Shown here in pieces: positions 25,533 through 34,951 of a DNA stretch of 64,000 nt. Origin of the DNA: Streptomyces sp. SS1-1 (GTDB taxonomy: Bacteria; Actinomycetota; Actinomycetes; Streptomycetales; Streptomycetaceae); assembly GCF_008973465.1 (NCBI RefSeq), contig NZ_WBXN01000004.1, positions 7,170,501 through 7,234,500 on the forward strand. The letters run 5' to 3'. Each line of letters opens with the position of its first letter. The stretch's first letter is position 1. Both the position numbers and the translations under genes were made by a program. Under the pieces are notes generated by a model that was not told where the DNA came from, searched no databases, and saw nothing but the letters and a program-made list of their open reading frames with translations.

Positions 25533-25857
25533 GCCGGTGTCTCCCCCGAGATGCCGCCCGGCCGCGTGGACGGCCGGCGGTGACAGACGTGGACGTCGCG
25601 AGGGGCCGTGCCGGCGGAGGGTCGGTCCGCTCCCGCCCGGTGCGACACCGAGAGCATCACGGCTCGCGCGGGGACGCCGCAACCACCCGTACCGGACAGG
25701 TCCCCCTGGAACCGTCCCGCCCCTTCCGACGTGCGCCGACGCGGCTGCCTGGGATGCCGTCGGCCGCCCGCGGCCCGCCCGCCGGGGGAGCCGGGCGGGC
25801 GCACCGCCCGTAGATTGGTACTGACGGCGATCGCGCTCGGGGGTGCGGAGAGCGCGC
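25533..25857. other. Divergent intergenic region
   Basis: About 325 bp between the FHA/HTH regulator and the PAS/phosphatase gene; it must hold both promoters. I found no clear hexamers, palindromes or short genes in it. Confidence 0.35.
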
Positions 25858-27099
25858 ATGACGGCGGACATCGAATTCACGGCCTTCTTCGACGCCACAC
25901 CGAGCCCGTATCTCGTACTGGACACGGACCTGGTGATCCGTTACGTCAACCCGGCCTATCTCCGCGCCACCGGGCGCACCCCCGGCGAACTGGTCGGCAA
26001 GCCCTTCTTCGACGCCCTGCCGGAGAACCCCGGCGCACTCGTCGAACACGGCGAGGGCACCCTCCGCGCCTCCCTGACCCGGGTCCTGAACAGCGGGAAA
26101 CCGGAGACCCTGGTGCTCCAGCGGTACGACATCCCCGCCCCCGGCACCCCGGGCGGCTTCGAGGAGCGCTGGTGGTCCGAGATCAACACGCCGATCACCG
26201 GACCGGACGGCGCGGTGCGGTGGATCGTCCAGCGCGCCGACGACGTCACCGGCTTCGTCCGCTCCCAGCGGGCCCACGACCCGGCCGGTGACCTGACCGA
26301 CCTGGAGAAGGGCATGGCCGCCGAGCTGTACGTCCGCGCCCGCGAGGTGCACCGGCTGAACCAGGAGCTGCGCCAGGCCCACGCCCGGGAACGCCAGATC
26401 GGCGTGGCGCTCCAGGAGGCCATGCTCTCCGCCCCCGACCTCGATCTGCACCACGACAACATCGCCGTGCGCTATCTGCCCGCGGCCTCCTCGCTCAACG
26501 TGTGCGGCGACTGGTACGACGTCGTCGACCTCCCGCCCGACCGCTACGCCGCCGCCGTCGGGGACGTCGTCGGTCATGGCCTGCACGCCGCCGCCGTCAT
26601 GGGCATGCTCCGCAGCGCGCTGAGCGCGGTGATCCGGGCCATCCCGAGCCCGGCCCAGGCGCTGGAGGTGCTCGGCCTGTACGCGCGGTCCGTGGAGGGC
26701 GCCACGGCGGCGACCGCCGTGAAGGTCCTCGTCGACACCCGCAGCCGGCTGATCATCTACAGCAACGCCGGGCACCCGCCGCCCGTCCTGCTGCACACCG
26801 ACGGCTCGTTCGAGCTGCTGGACAAGGCGACCGACCCGCCCCTGGGCACCCGCGAGCACCATGTGCCCCGCCCCCAGGCCGGCGTCTCCTACCACCCGGG
26901 CGACACCCTCGTGCTCTACACCGACGGCCTCATCGAGCGCCGCGGGGAGGACATCGACGTCGGCCTCGCCCGGCTGACCACGGCCCTCGCCGAGGACGGC
27001 GCCCTCGCCGCGGACGGGCTGGCCGACGCGCTCCTCGCCCGGCTCGACGTCGCGGGCGGCTCCTCCGACGACATCGCGCTGATCGTCGTCCGCCTCTGA
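25858..27099 (+). CDS. PAS-domain PP2C-type phosphatase (SpoIIE/RsbU-like)
   Basis: 413 aa from ATG 25858 (GGAGAG 7 bases upstream; in-frame GTG 25843 possible). An N-terminal PAS domain (about 5-125: FDATPSPYLVLDTDLVIRYV, GRTPGELVGKPFFDALP) is followed by a coiled linker (LYVRAREVHRLNQEL) and a SpoIIE domain (about 200-413) with the metal-binding DWYDVVDL, VGDVVGHGLHAAAVMGMLRS, and later LYTDGLIERRG and SSDDIALIV. All Asp/Gly residues for a dinuclear metal site appear present. Such proteins dephosphorylate anti-anti-sigma factors, releasing a stress sigma factor. The redox or light cofactor of the PAS domain, if any, is not evident. Confidence 0.88.
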   Translation: MTADIEFTAFFDATPSPYLVLDTDLVIRYVNPAYLRATGRTPGELVGKPFFDALPENPGALVEHGEGTLRASLTRVLNSGKPETLVLQRYDIPAPGTPGGFEERWWSEINTPITGPDGAVRWIVQRADDVTGFVRSQRAHDPAGDLTDLEKGMAAELYVRAREVHRLNQELRQAHARERQIGVALQEAMLSAPDLDLHHDNIAVRYLPAASSLNVCGDWYDVVDLPPDRYAAAVGDVVGHGLHAAAVMGMLRSALSAVIRAIPSPAQALEVLGLYARSVEGATAATAVKVLVDTRSRLIIYSNAGHPPPVLLHTDGSFELLDKATDPPLGTREHHVPRPQAGVSYHPGDTLVLYTDGLIERRGEDIDVGLARLTTALAEDGALAADGLADALLARLDVAGGSSDDIALIVVRL

Positions 27100-27183
27100 C
27101 GGCCCCCCGGCCGGCCCTGTGGGACTGCGGCGGGCCGTCATCGGGACGAGGCTGGAGCCGGGCCGTCGAGCCGAGGAGGAAGC

Positions 27184-27642
27184 ATGGCCGAGCGGGATGA
27201 GGCACCGGACCGGGTGGTGGTCGGCGTGGACGGTTCGGACGCATCCCGGCACGCCCTGCGCTGGGCCGTGCGGCAGGCGCGGCTCACCGGCGGCGACGTA
27301 CGCGTGATCGGTGCCTGGGTCATGCCCGCGTACCACGGGGCGCTCGGCTGGCTTCCGCCGGAGAGCAGCGACGAGGCCGCCCTGGAGGGACGCGCCCGCG
27401 AGGAGCTGACCGCGGCGGTCCAGGACACCCTGGGGCCCCGGCCGCCCGTGGAGGTCCGCACCGAGGTGCGGTACGGGGCCCCGGCCGGGGTCCTGGTCGA
27501 CGTGTCCCGTGAGGCGTCCCTGCTCGTGGTCGGCAGCCGAGGGCGGGGCGGGTTCGCCGGACTGCTCCTCGGATCGGTCGCCCAGCACTGCGTGCAGCAC
27601 GCCGCCTGCCCGGTCGTCGTCGTACGGGCGGGCGAGGGGTAG
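27184..27642 (+). CDS. Universal stress protein, single UspA domain
   Basis: 152 aa, with a GAGGAGGA ribosome site. The beta-strand VVVGVDGSDASRHALRWAV and the ATP-binding loop GSRGRGGFAGLLLGSVAQH (G-2x-G-9x-G-S type) identify an ATP-binding Usp. It follows the PAS/SpoIIE phosphatase gene after 84 bp, so may be co-transcribed in a stress regulon. Cytoplasmic, probably dimeric. Confidence 0.9.
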   Translation: MAERDEAPDRVVVGVDGSDASRHALRWAVRQARLTGGDVRVIGAWVMPAYHGALGWLPPESSDEAALEGRAREELTAAVQDTLGPRPPVEVRTEVRYGAPAGVLVDVSREASLLVVGSRGRGGFAGLLLGSVAQHCVQHAACPVVVVRAGEG

Positions 27643-27655
27643 CGGCGGCGGGACG

Positions 27656-28438
27656 TCAGTGGTGGGCGCCCCGGCGGCCGAGCGTCGTCTCGCGGGTGAC
27701 GCCGGGCCGCGTCCACTGCGCCACGGGCCGGCTGTCCGGACCCGAGGTGGGGTTGCCGTCGGCGTCCGAACGCCAGTACCAGCAGGCGTCATGGGCGGGG
27801 GAGCCGCCCTCGGGGTGCTCCTCCCACGCCTCGCCCCGCCCGTGGGGCGTCATGTCGAGCAGGGCGAACGAGTTGTTGGCCGGCTCGTTGCCGCGGCCCG
27901 TCGTCCGGTACGTCAGGAACGCACGGTCGCCGTCGCGCAGGTAGGCGGTCAGACAGCCCATCGCGCCGCCGACCGGCTCGTCCAGCCCCCGCACCGAGTA
28001 CCAGGGCTGGGTGTACCCCATGAAGTCCGTGAAGGCGGCCACCTCGTCCCAGGGGCCCGTGGTCACGATGGCGAAGGAGACCCCGCGGGCGTTCAGGTAC
28101 ACGGCGTCCCTCATGTGCCAGGCGGCCGTCGTGCAGCCCTCGCACTGGCCCTGGTGCGGGGCGCCGTCGTACCACATGTGCTTGTAGACGAGGAGTTCGT
28201 CGCGGCCCTCGAACAGGTCGAGGAACGGGACCGGACCGCCGGGTCCGACGACCTCGGCCGTGCCGTCGAACTCGACCATCGGCAGCCGGCGCCGGTCCGC
28301 GGCGAGGGCGTCACCCGCACGGGTGTGGGCCTTCTCCCGGACCAGGAGCTCGTCCCGGGCCTTCTGCCAGGTGGCCATGTCGACGACGGGCGGGCGGCCG
28401 GTCAGCGAGGTGTCCGGGTCGCGAGGTGTGACCGTCAT
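27656..28438 (-). CDS. DUF899 thioredoxin-like protein
   Basis: 260 aa. It has the DUF899 hallmarks: ELLVREKAHTRAGDALAADR, LPMVEFDG, the thioredoxin-fold segment ELLVYKHMWYDGAPHQGQCE with CEGC (the CxxC of a redox or lipoyl-like site), and PWYSVRG. The C-terminal DMTPHGRGE and WYWRSDADG are also typical. The family is annotated as predicted dithiol-disulfide oxidoreductase; biochemical role unproven. Convergent with the Usp gene (14 bp apart). Confidence 0.85.
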   Translation of the reverse strand: MTVTPRDPDTSLTGRPPVVDMATWQKARDELLVREKAHTRAGDALAADRRRLPMVEFDGTAEVVGPGGPVPFLDLFEGRDELLVYKHMWYDGAPHQGQCEGCTTAAWHMRDAVYLNARGVSFAIVTTGPWDEVAAFTDFMGYTQPWYSVRGLDEPVGGAMGCLTAYLRDGDRAFLTYRTTGRGNEPANNSFALLDMTPHGRGEAWEEHPEGGSPAHDACWYWRSDADGNPTSGPDSRPVAQWTRPGVTRETTLGRRGAHH

Positions 28439-28671
28439 GCTGTCCTCCGGTTCGGTACAGGGGCAGGGGCGCCGCGCACGGCGTCTCGCAGGACAGACCG
28501 GCGCCGCACCCGGAACTCATCGCGGCCGGCCCGGGGAAACCCGCCTTGCGCCGGACGGCCCCCGGACGTCACCGGAAAGACGGCACCGGCCGCCCGGCCG
28601 CCGCGCGACCCGGCACGATCGGCATGAGGGGCCCCGCCTCCTCGACGCCGACGCCGTGGAGGCGAGACCGC

Positions 28672-30498
28672 ATGCACGAGACCGACCCGCCGTTCCGGCC
28701 GGTCCGCAGGCGCGACGGCTGTCTGCCGCTCGAGGACCTCGGCCTCATCGGCGACGGTACGACCGCCGCCCTCGTCGGCGCCGACGGCTCCATCCCGTGG
28801 CTGTGCCTGCCCCGCTTCGACGCCGACCCCGTCCTGTGCGGCCTGCTGGACCACGCCCGGGGCGGCCACTTCACCCTCGTACCCGAAGACCTCGTGGAGG
28901 CACGGCAGTTCTACGTGCCGGACACCGGCGTCCTGATCACCGAACTGCGCGGACCCACCGGGCTCGTCCAGATCACCGACGCGCTGTCGCTGCGGTCCGG
29001 CGCCGACCTCACCGACGACGTGCCGGCCGGCCGCGGCGAACTCGTACGCTCCGCACGCGTGCTGGACGGGCACGTCCGGCTGCGCGCCGAACTGGCGCCC
29101 CGCGGCGGCGCCCGGACCCGGGCCGTGTTCAGCGGGCTCGAGGTGCTGCCCAACGGGCGCCCCGACCTGCGGCTGCACCTGCGCTCCAACCGTCCGCTCC
29201 ACGGCCTGCGCACCGTCCACGACCTGCGGCAGGGCGACCGCCTCGACGTCGTCCTGTCCTGGGGGCGCTTCCACCGGCACCACCGGTTCGACGCCGAGGC
29301 CATGCTGCGGGCCACCACCGACGCCTGGCACCGCTGGATGAGCCACCTCGACTACGCCGGCCCCGAGGAACAGCTGGTCCGGCGCTCCGCGATCACGCTG
29401 AAGCTCTGCGACGACTGGGCGCACGGCTCCCTCGTGGCCGCCCCCACGTCCTCCCTGCCCGCCCCCATCGGCGGCGTCCGGAACTGGGACTACCGCTACG
29501 CCTGGATCCGCGACGCCGCCTACGCCGTGTTCGCCCTGCGCCGCATCGGGTTCGGCGGCGAGGCCGACGCCTTCCTCGGCTGGGTCCTCGACGCCTTCGA
29601 GGACAGCGGACGGCCCCGCATCATGTACGACCTGCGCGGCGGACCGGTGCCGGACGAGGTCGTGGACGCCGGCCTGGAGGGGTACCGGCGGTCCGCCCCG
29701 GTGCGCTGGGGCAACGGCGCCGCCGACCAGCGCCAGCACGACGTGTACGGCGAGATCCTGGACTGCGCCCACCAGTGGCTGCGCGCCGGCGGTGACATCC
29801 AGCCCGCGCTCTGGGCGAGCCTGGCCGGCCTCGCCGACACCGCCGAGCAGGCGTGGCGCCACCCGGACCAGGGGATCTGGGAGGTGCGCAGCGAGGGCCG
29901 TGTCTTCACTTACTCGGCCGGGCTCTGCCAGGTCGCTCTGGACCGGGCCGCGCGCATCGGCGAACAGCTCGGACTGCCCGACCGCGTCACCGTCTGGCGG
30001 GACGCCGCGGAACGGCTGCGGCAGCTCGTCCTGGACTCCTGGGACCCCGGCGCGCGGACCCTCAGCGCGCACCTGGACGGCGGCGGCGCCCTCGACGCCA
30101 GTCTCCTCGCCCTCCCGCTGCGCGAGGTCGTACCCGCCGGCGACCCCCGCATGACGGCGACCACGGCCGCGATCGCCGAGCGCCTGTCGGCCGGCGGCGG
30201 CCTGCTGTACCGCTATCTGCACGAGGAGTCGCCCGACGGGCTGGCCGGCGCCGAGGGCGCGTTCGTGCTGTGCAGCTTCTGGCTGGTGGACAATCTCGTC
30301 GCGCAGGGCAGGATCGAGGAGGCGGAGGACCTGTACGCCTCGCTGTGCGCCCGGGCGAGCCCGCTGGGGCTGCTGTCGGAACAGATCGATCCCACGACAG
30401 GAGAGTTCATGGGGAACTTCCCGCAGGCCTTCAGCCACATCGGGGTTATCGCGAGCGGTGTGAACCTGGCCCGGGCCGGGGCGGGTGCCCGGCGATGA
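28672..30498 (+). CDS. Glycoside hydrolase family 15 protein (glucoamylase/trehalase-like) 1
   Basis: 608 aa from ATG 28672, GTGGAGG upstream. The N-terminal beta-sandwich starts LEDLGLIGDGTTAALVGADG. The (alpha/alpha)6 catalytic domain contains SSLPAPIGGVRNWDYRYAWI (general-acid region WDYRYxWxRD), YEGYRRSAPVRWGN-like and a late QIDPTTGEFMGNFPQAFSH segment with the probable base Glu. No signal peptide, so it acts in the cytosol. The family hydrolyses alpha-glucans or trehalose to release glucose. The stop overlaps the ATG of a G6PD-like gene (ATGA), coupling glucose release to its oxidation. Confidence 0.85.
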   Translation: MHETDPPFRPVRRRDGCLPLEDLGLIGDGTTAALVGADGSIPWLCLPRFDADPVLCGLLDHARGGHFTLVPEDLVEARQFYVPDTGVLITELRGPTGLVQITDALSLRSGADLTDDVPAGRGELVRSARVLDGHVRLRAELAPRGGARTRAVFSGLEVLPNGRPDLRLHLRSNRPLHGLRTVHDLRQGDRLDVVLSWGRFHRHHRFDAEAMLRATTDAWHRWMSHLDYAGPEEQLVRRSAITLKLCDDWAHGSLVAAPTSSLPAPIGGVRNWDYRYAWIRDAAYAVFALRRIGFGGEADAFLGWVLDAFEDSGRPRIMYDLRGGPVPDEVVDAGLEGYRRSAPVRWGNGAADQRQHDVYGEILDCAHQWLRAGGDIQPALWASLAGLADTAEQAWRHPDQGIWEVRSEGRVFTYSAGLCQVALDRAARIGEQLGLPDRVTVWRDAAERLRQLVLDSWDPGARTLSAHLDGGGALDASLLALPLREVVPAGDPRMTATTAAIAERLSAGGGLLYRYLHEESPDGLAGAEGAFVLCSFWLVDNLVAQGRIEEAEDLYASLCARASPLGLLSEQIDPTTGEFMGNFPQAFSHIGVIASGVNLARAGAGARR

Positions 30499-31844
30499 TC
30501 ACACGGCTCGCCGTCCTCGGCGCGACGGGCGACCTCACCGCCCGCTTCCTGCTGCCCGCGCTGGCCGCCCTGCGCGGCGCGGGCCACATCGGCGACGACC
30601 TGGACCTGGTCTGCGCCGGACGACAGGACTGGAGCACCGCGCGCTACCGGGAGTGGGCGGCGGAACGGCTCGGCCCCGCGCGGTCCGAGGACGCGGAGGC
30701 GGTGGTGGCGTCGGCCCGCTATGTGCGCTGCGACGTCACCGACCCGGGCGAGGTCGCCGCCGCCCTGGACGGGGACGGGTCCGTCGCCGTCTATCTGGCG
30801 CTGCCCCCGGCCGTGTTCCCCGCGGCGGTCGTCGCGCTGCACGGTGCCGGGCTGCCGGAGGGCAGCCGGATCGCCCTGGAGAAGCCGTTCGGCGAGGACC
30901 TGGCCGGAGCGCGGGAACTCAACCGGCTGCTCGCCCGTCTGGTGCCGGAGGAGGCGGTGTTCCGCGTCGACCACTTCCTGGCCATGACGACCGTGCAGAA
31001 CGTCCTCGGCAGCCGGCTGGCCAACCGGGTGCTGGAGCCCCTGTGGAACAGCACGCACATCGCCGAGATCGAGATCGTCTGGGACGAGTCCCTCGCCCTG
31101 GAGGGCCGCGCCGGCTACTACGACCACGTCGGCGCCCTGAAGGACATGATCCAGAACCATCTGCTGCAGCTGATGTGCCTGGTGGCCATGGAACCGCCGA
31201 TCACACTCGGCGAGCGCGACCTGCGGGACCGCAAGGTCGACGTCCTGCGCTCGGTACGGCCGCTGACCGAGGAGGACGCCGTGCGCCGCAGCCGCCGCGC
31301 ACGCTATCTGCCGGGCCGGATCGGCGATTGTGACATCCCCGCCTACGCCGACGAGGAGGGCGTCGACCCGGGGCGCCGTACCGAGACGTTCGCCGAGGTG
31401 GAACTGGAGATCGACAACTGGCGCTGGGCCGGATGCGTCTTCCGGCTGCGCAGCGGCAAGGCGCTCGGCACGAACCGCAAGGAGGTCGCCGTGCGCTTCC
31501 GCTCCGTACCCCATCTGCCGTTCGGCCACGGGGAGACGGCTCTGCCGAACGTGCTCCGCTTCCAGCTCGAACCCGAGGGCCTCACCCTGGACCTGACGGG
31601 CACCGGCTCGCCCGCCCACGAGTTCACCCCGCTCACGCTCACCGCCCGGATGGACCCGCCGCCCCTGCCCGCCTACGGCAGGGTCCTGCTGGACGTGCTC
31701 ACCGGCGACCCGGCCCTGTCGATCCGCGCGGACGAGGCCGAGGAGGCGTGGCGGGTCGTCGAACCCGTCCTGGCCGCGTGGCGCGAGGACCGCGTACCGC
31801 TGGAGGAGTACCCGGCCGGCTCCGACGGCCCGCCCGCCCGCTGA
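30495..31844 (+). CDS. Glucose-6-phosphate dehydrogenase-like enzyme with altered phosphate-binding motif
   Basis: 449 aa. The Rossmann motif LGATGDLTARFLLPAL is at the N-terminus, then RIALEKPFGEDL and IQNHLLQLMCLVAMEPP, all as in G6PD. The active-site signature, normally RIDHYLGKE, reads RVDHFLAMT here: Asp and His are kept, but the lysine that helps bind the substrate phosphate is Met and the following Glu is Thr. This suggests altered or weakened phospho-substrate use, perhaps glucose or another sugar. Slightly shorter than canonical G6PD (about 490-510). Translationally coupled to a GH15 gene. A canonical zwf should exist elsewhere in the genome. Confidence 0.85.
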   Translation: MITRLAVLGATGDLTARFLLPALAALRGAGHIGDDLDLVCAGRQDWSTARYREWAAERLGPARSEDAEAVVASARYVRCDVTDPGEVAAALDGDGSVAVYLALPPAVFPAAVVALHGAGLPEGSRIALEKPFGEDLAGARELNRLLARLVPEEAVFRVDHFLAMTTVQNVLGSRLANRVLEPLWNSTHIAEIEIVWDESLALEGRAGYYDHVGALKDMIQNHLLQLMCLVAMEPPITLGERDLRDRKVDVLRSVRPLTEEDAVRRSRRARYLPGRIGDCDIPAYADEEGVDPGRRTETFAEVELEIDNWRWAGCVFRLRSGKALGTNRKEVAVRFRSVPHLPFGHGETALPNVLRFQLEPEGLTLDLTGTGSPAHEFTPLTLTARMDPPPLPAYGRVLLDVLTGDPALSIRADEAEEAWRVVEPVLAAWREDRVPLEEYPAGSDGPPAR

Positions 31845-31916
31845 CTCCGCGCGCCGCCCGCCGTGCTGGAAGGAGTCGACGACGCCCTGTAAACAGGCGG
31901 GTTGAGGGCGGGCCGG

Positions 31917-32387
31917 TCAGCCGGCCTGGCCCAGGGAGACGACGACCGCGCTCTCCGAGCCGCCCGGCGTGTGGTAGTGCACCGTGTCGCCGGGCTCGTG
32001 GCCCAGCAGGGCCCGGCCGAGCGGGCTGTCGACGGTGACCAGCGAACCGTCGGAGCCCACGGTCGTCTCCCCGACCTGGAACGTCTCCTGCGAGCCGTCC
32101 GTGAACCGCACGGTGACCGTGCTGCCCACGCCCACCCGGTCGTCCCGCGGCGGGCCCGCCGTGTCGGCCGTCTCCAGCCGGGCCGTGAGCTCCGTGATCC
32201 GGGCGTCGATCCGGCGCAGGTCGTTGGCGCGCTGCAACTCGTCGGCCGCGTCGGCGAGGTCGCCGACCGAGGCGTCCGAGTCCCTGAGGGTCGAGGCGAC
32301 GGTGTCGCGCTCCGTGCGCAGCCGTGACAGCTCCTGCTCCAGTGCCTGACGAGCGGCGTTGCGGGGCGGCGCGGGTTGGCTGGACAT
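31917..32387 (-). CDS. GreA/GreB-family transcript-cleavage-like factor
   Basis: 156 aa. The N-terminal helical hairpin (about 10-75, RQALEQELSRLRTERDTVAS) carries an acid-rich tip (DSDASVGDLADAADE). A C-terminal FKBP-like domain follows (VGVGSTVTVRFTDGSQETF, SPLGRALLGHEPGDTVHYH), as in GreA. The tip acids could position Mg2+ in the polymerase secondary channel; whether they cleave transcripts is unclear. As a second Gre-like factor it may compete with the DksA-like proteins encoded at 16.7 kb. Confidence 0.85.
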   Translation of the reverse strand: MSSQPAPPRNAARQALEQELSRLRTERDTVASTLRDSDASVGDLADAADELQRANDLRRIDARITELTARLETADTAGPPRDDRVGVGSTVTVRFTDGSQETFQVGETTVGSDGSLVTVDSPLGRALLGHEPGDTVHYHTPGGSESAVVVSLGQAG

Positions 32388-32412
32388 GCCTGCTCCTGGG
32401 GCCGGAGACGAT

Positions 32413-32431
32413 GTGTCCCTATTTTAGACAC
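32413..32431 (-). promoter_or_regulatory. Promoter/operator of the Gre-like gene
   Basis: On the minus strand GTGTC-TAAAATAGG-GACAC places a good -10 (TAAAAT) inside a 5-bp inverted repeat about 30-40 bp before the ATG. A repressor binding the repeat would block the promoter. Confidence 0.5.
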
Positions 32432-32501
32432 TTCGCCGGATCCTGACCCCTCCGAGCCCGCCGCCCGCCCGGACCCGCGCCGAGACGAGGAAACCCGCCC
32501 G

Positions 32502-34142
32502 TCAGCCGCCCAGCGCCGCGAGGACGACGGACTTGGCCTCCTCCTGGACCCGCCGCAGATGCTCCGGGCCCTGGAAGGACTCGGCGTAGATCTTGTACAC
32601 GTCCTCCGTGCCCGAGGGCCGGGCCGCGAACCAGGCGCTGTCGGTGGAGACCTTGATGCCGCCGAGGGCCGCGCCGTTGCCCGGAGCCTCCGTGAGCACC
32701 GAGGTGACCGGCTCACCGGCGAGCGTGTCGGCGGTGACCTGGCGCGGGGACAACTTCGCGAGCAGCGCCTTCTCCTCGCGGGTGGCGGGCGCGTCGATCC
32801 GCGCGTACGCGGGGGAGCCGAAGCGCTCGGTGAGCCCCGCGTAGTGCTGCGACGGCGTGCGGCCGGTGACCGCCGTGATCTCGGAGGCCAGCAGCGCCAG
32901 GATGATGCCGTCCTTGTCCGTGGTCCACACCGAGCCGTCCCGGCGCAGGAAGGACGCACCGGCCGACTCCTCGCCGCCGAACCCGAGCGACCCGTCGGAC
33001 AGACCGTCGACGAACCACTTGAAACCGACCGGGACTTCGACGAGTTCACGGCCGACGTCCGCCGCGACCCGGTCGATCATCCCGGACGACACCAGGGTCT
33101 TGCCGATCCCCGCGCCCGCCGGCCACCGCTCCCGGTGCGAGAAGAGGTACGAAATCGCCACGGCCAGATAGTGGTTGGGGTTCATCAGACCCCCGTCCGG
33201 GGTGACGATGCCGTGCCGGTCGGCGTCGGCGTCGTTGCCGGTGGCGATGTCGAACCGGTCGCGCCGCTCGATCAGCGAGGCCATCGCGTACGGCGACGAG
33301 CAGTCCATACGGATCTTGCCGTCCCAGTCCAGCGTCATGAAACGCCAGGTGGGATCGGTGAGCGGATTGACCACCGTCAGATCGAGCCGGTGCTCCTCGG
33401 CGATACGGCCCCAGTAGGCGACCGACGCGCCGCCGAGCGGGTCGGCGCCGATGCGCACCCCCGCCGACCGGATCGCGTCCAGGTCCAGCACCTGGGGCAG
33501 GTCGGCGACGTACGCGCCGAGGAAGTCGTGCCGGCCGGTGCCGGGCGCGGCCAGGGCACGGCGGTAGGGGACGCGCCGTACGTCCTTCAGGCCGCCCGCG
33601 ATGATCTCGTTGGCGCGGTCCTGGATCCAGCGGGTCGCCTCGGAACCGGCGGGGCCGCCGCTGGGCGGGTTGTACTTGAAACCGCCGTCGGCGGGCGGGT
33701 TGTGCGACGGCGTGACCACCACACCGTCCGCGAGCGCGGCCGTACGGCCCCGGTTGTACGTGAGGATCGCGTGCGACACCGCCGGGGTCGGCGTGTACCC
33801 GTCGTTCTGGTCGATCAGGACGGTCACGTCGTTGGCGGCGAAGACCTCCAGCGCCGTGACCCGGGCCGGCTCGGACAGGGCGTGGGTGTCGGCGCCCAGG
33901 AACAGGGGGCCGTCGGTGCCCTGAGCGGCCCGGTACTCGCAGATGGCCTGGCTGGTCGCGGCGATGTGGTCGTCGTTGAAGGCCGCCGCCAGGGACGAGC
34001 CGCGGTGCCCGGAGGTGCCGAACGCCACCCGCTGCCCGGGCTCGGCCGGGTCGGGGCGCAGGGCGTAGTAGGCCGTCACCAGCCGGGCCACATCGACCAG
34101 GTCCTCGGGCCCCGCGACCTGCCCCGCACGCGCGTCCTGCAT
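32502..34142 (-). CDS. pgm: Phosphoglucomutase (alpha-D-glucose-specific)
   Basis: 546 aa from ATG 34142, AAGGAG 6 bases upstream. It contains FGTSGHRGSS near the N-terminus, the phosphoserine loop VVTPSHNPPADGGFKYN (about 140-156), the Mg2+ loop GNDADADRHG, the sugar-binding GFKWFVDGL and GGEESAGASFL, and the phosphate-binding ARPSGTEDVYK near the C-terminus. It matches the length and motifs of bacterial Pgm of the PGM1 class. It interconverts glucose-1-P and glucose-6-P, linking glycogen/trehalose metabolism to glycolysis, in keeping with the GH15 and G6PD-like genes nearby. Confidence 0.95.
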   Translation of the reverse strand: MQDARAGQVAGPEDLVDVARLVTAYYALRPDPAEPGQRVAFGTSGHRGSSLAAAFNDDHIAATSQAICEYRAAQGTDGPLFLGADTHALSEPARVTALEVFAANDVTVLIDQNDGYTPTPAVSHAILTYNRGRTAALADGVVVTPSHNPPADGGFKYNPPSGGPAGSEATRWIQDRANEIIAGGLKDVRRVPYRRALAAPGTGRHDFLGAYVADLPQVLDLDAIRSAGVRIGADPLGGASVAYWGRIAEEHRLDLTVVNPLTDPTWRFMTLDWDGKIRMDCSSPYAMASLIERRDRFDIATGNDADADRHGIVTPDGGLMNPNHYLAVAISYLFSHRERWPAGAGIGKTLVSSGMIDRVAADVGRELVEVPVGFKWFVDGLSDGSLGFGGEESAGASFLRRDGSVWTTDKDGIILALLASEITAVTGRTPSQHYAGLTERFGSPAYARIDAPATREEKALLAKLSPRQVTADTLAGEPVTSVLTEAPGNGAALGGIKVSTDSAWFAARPSGTEDVYKIYAESFQGPEHLRRVQEEAKSVVLAALGG

Positions 34143-34284
34143 ATCCCGCTCCTTACGCACACGTCGTCCGTTGGGTACGCCCCCATTGTCCCCCGCCCGT
34201 CGCGGCGGGACCCACCCGGCGCCCGTTGTGGCGTGTACCCGGCCGGTGCGACCATGCACTCCGGCGAGGGAAGGGGACCACGAG

Positions 34285-34929
34285 GTGAGCCACGACGACC
34301 GACGACCGCCCGCGGCCGTGCTGTTCGACGCGCTGGGCGCCGACTACGAGAAGGCGTTCGCGCACGCTCCCGCGCACCTGGCCGCCCTGGAGTGGCTGAC
34401 CGCGCAGCTCCCGCCGGACGGCGGGCGCGTCCTCGACGTGGGCAGCGGCACCGGCCGGCTTACGGCGGCGGTGCTCGCCGCCGCCGGCCACTTCGTGCTC
34501 GGCGTCGACGTCTCCCCGGTGATGGTCGACCTGGCCACCCGTCAGGTGCCCGGCGCCGAGTTCCGCCGCGCCGACATCCGCGAACTCCCGCTGGACGACG
34601 CCTCCTTCGACGCGGTGTGCGTGTTCTTCTCGCTGCTCCAGATGTCCCGCGCCGACCAGGCGGCGCTGGTGCGGCGGCTGGCGTCGGCGCTGAAGCCCGG
34701 CGGGCACCTGGTGCTGGCCACGGTGCCCGCCGACGTCGAGGACGTCGAGGTCGTCTTCATGGGCCGCGCGATCCGCGCGACCAGCTTCCCGGAGGAGGGC
34801 GTGCTCGCCCTGGCCCGGGACGCGGGGCTGACGGTGCTCTCCACCGAGAGCGCGCTCTTCACCCCCGACCACCCGGACGGCGGCCCCGAACCGCACCTCT
34901 TCCTGCGCTGCCGCCGCGACGCGCCCTGA
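34285..34929 (+). CDS. SAM-dependent methyltransferase
   Basis: 214 aa from GTG 34285. Motif I RVLDVGSGTGRLTAAVL (about 48-64), GVDVSPVMVDLA and motif IV FDAVCVFFSLLQM are those of Methyltransf_11/25 enzymes. The LKPGGHLVLATVP strand-5 motif is also present. The substrate is unknown; the compact size suggests a small-molecule substrate. It is divergent from pgm across 142 bp and convergent with the PhzF-like gene. Confidence 0.85.
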   Translation: MSHDDRRPPAAVLFDALGADYEKAFAHAPAHLAALEWLTAQLPPDGGRVLDVGSGTGRLTAAVLAAAGHFVLGVDVSPVMVDLATRQVPGAEFRRADIRELPLDDASFDAVCVFFSLLQMSRADQAALVRRLASALKPGGHLVLATVPADVEDVEVVFMGRAIRATSFPEEGVLALARDAGLTVLSTESALFTPDHPDGGPEPHLFLRCRRDAP

Positions 34930-34951
34930 CACGGCGTACAGCCGCCGCGGG

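Noticed and set aside
28435..30438. 667-codon open frame on the minus strand
   Set aside because: Antisense to the GH15 gene, which carries recognisable catalytic motifs; the frame has no ribosome site or motif.
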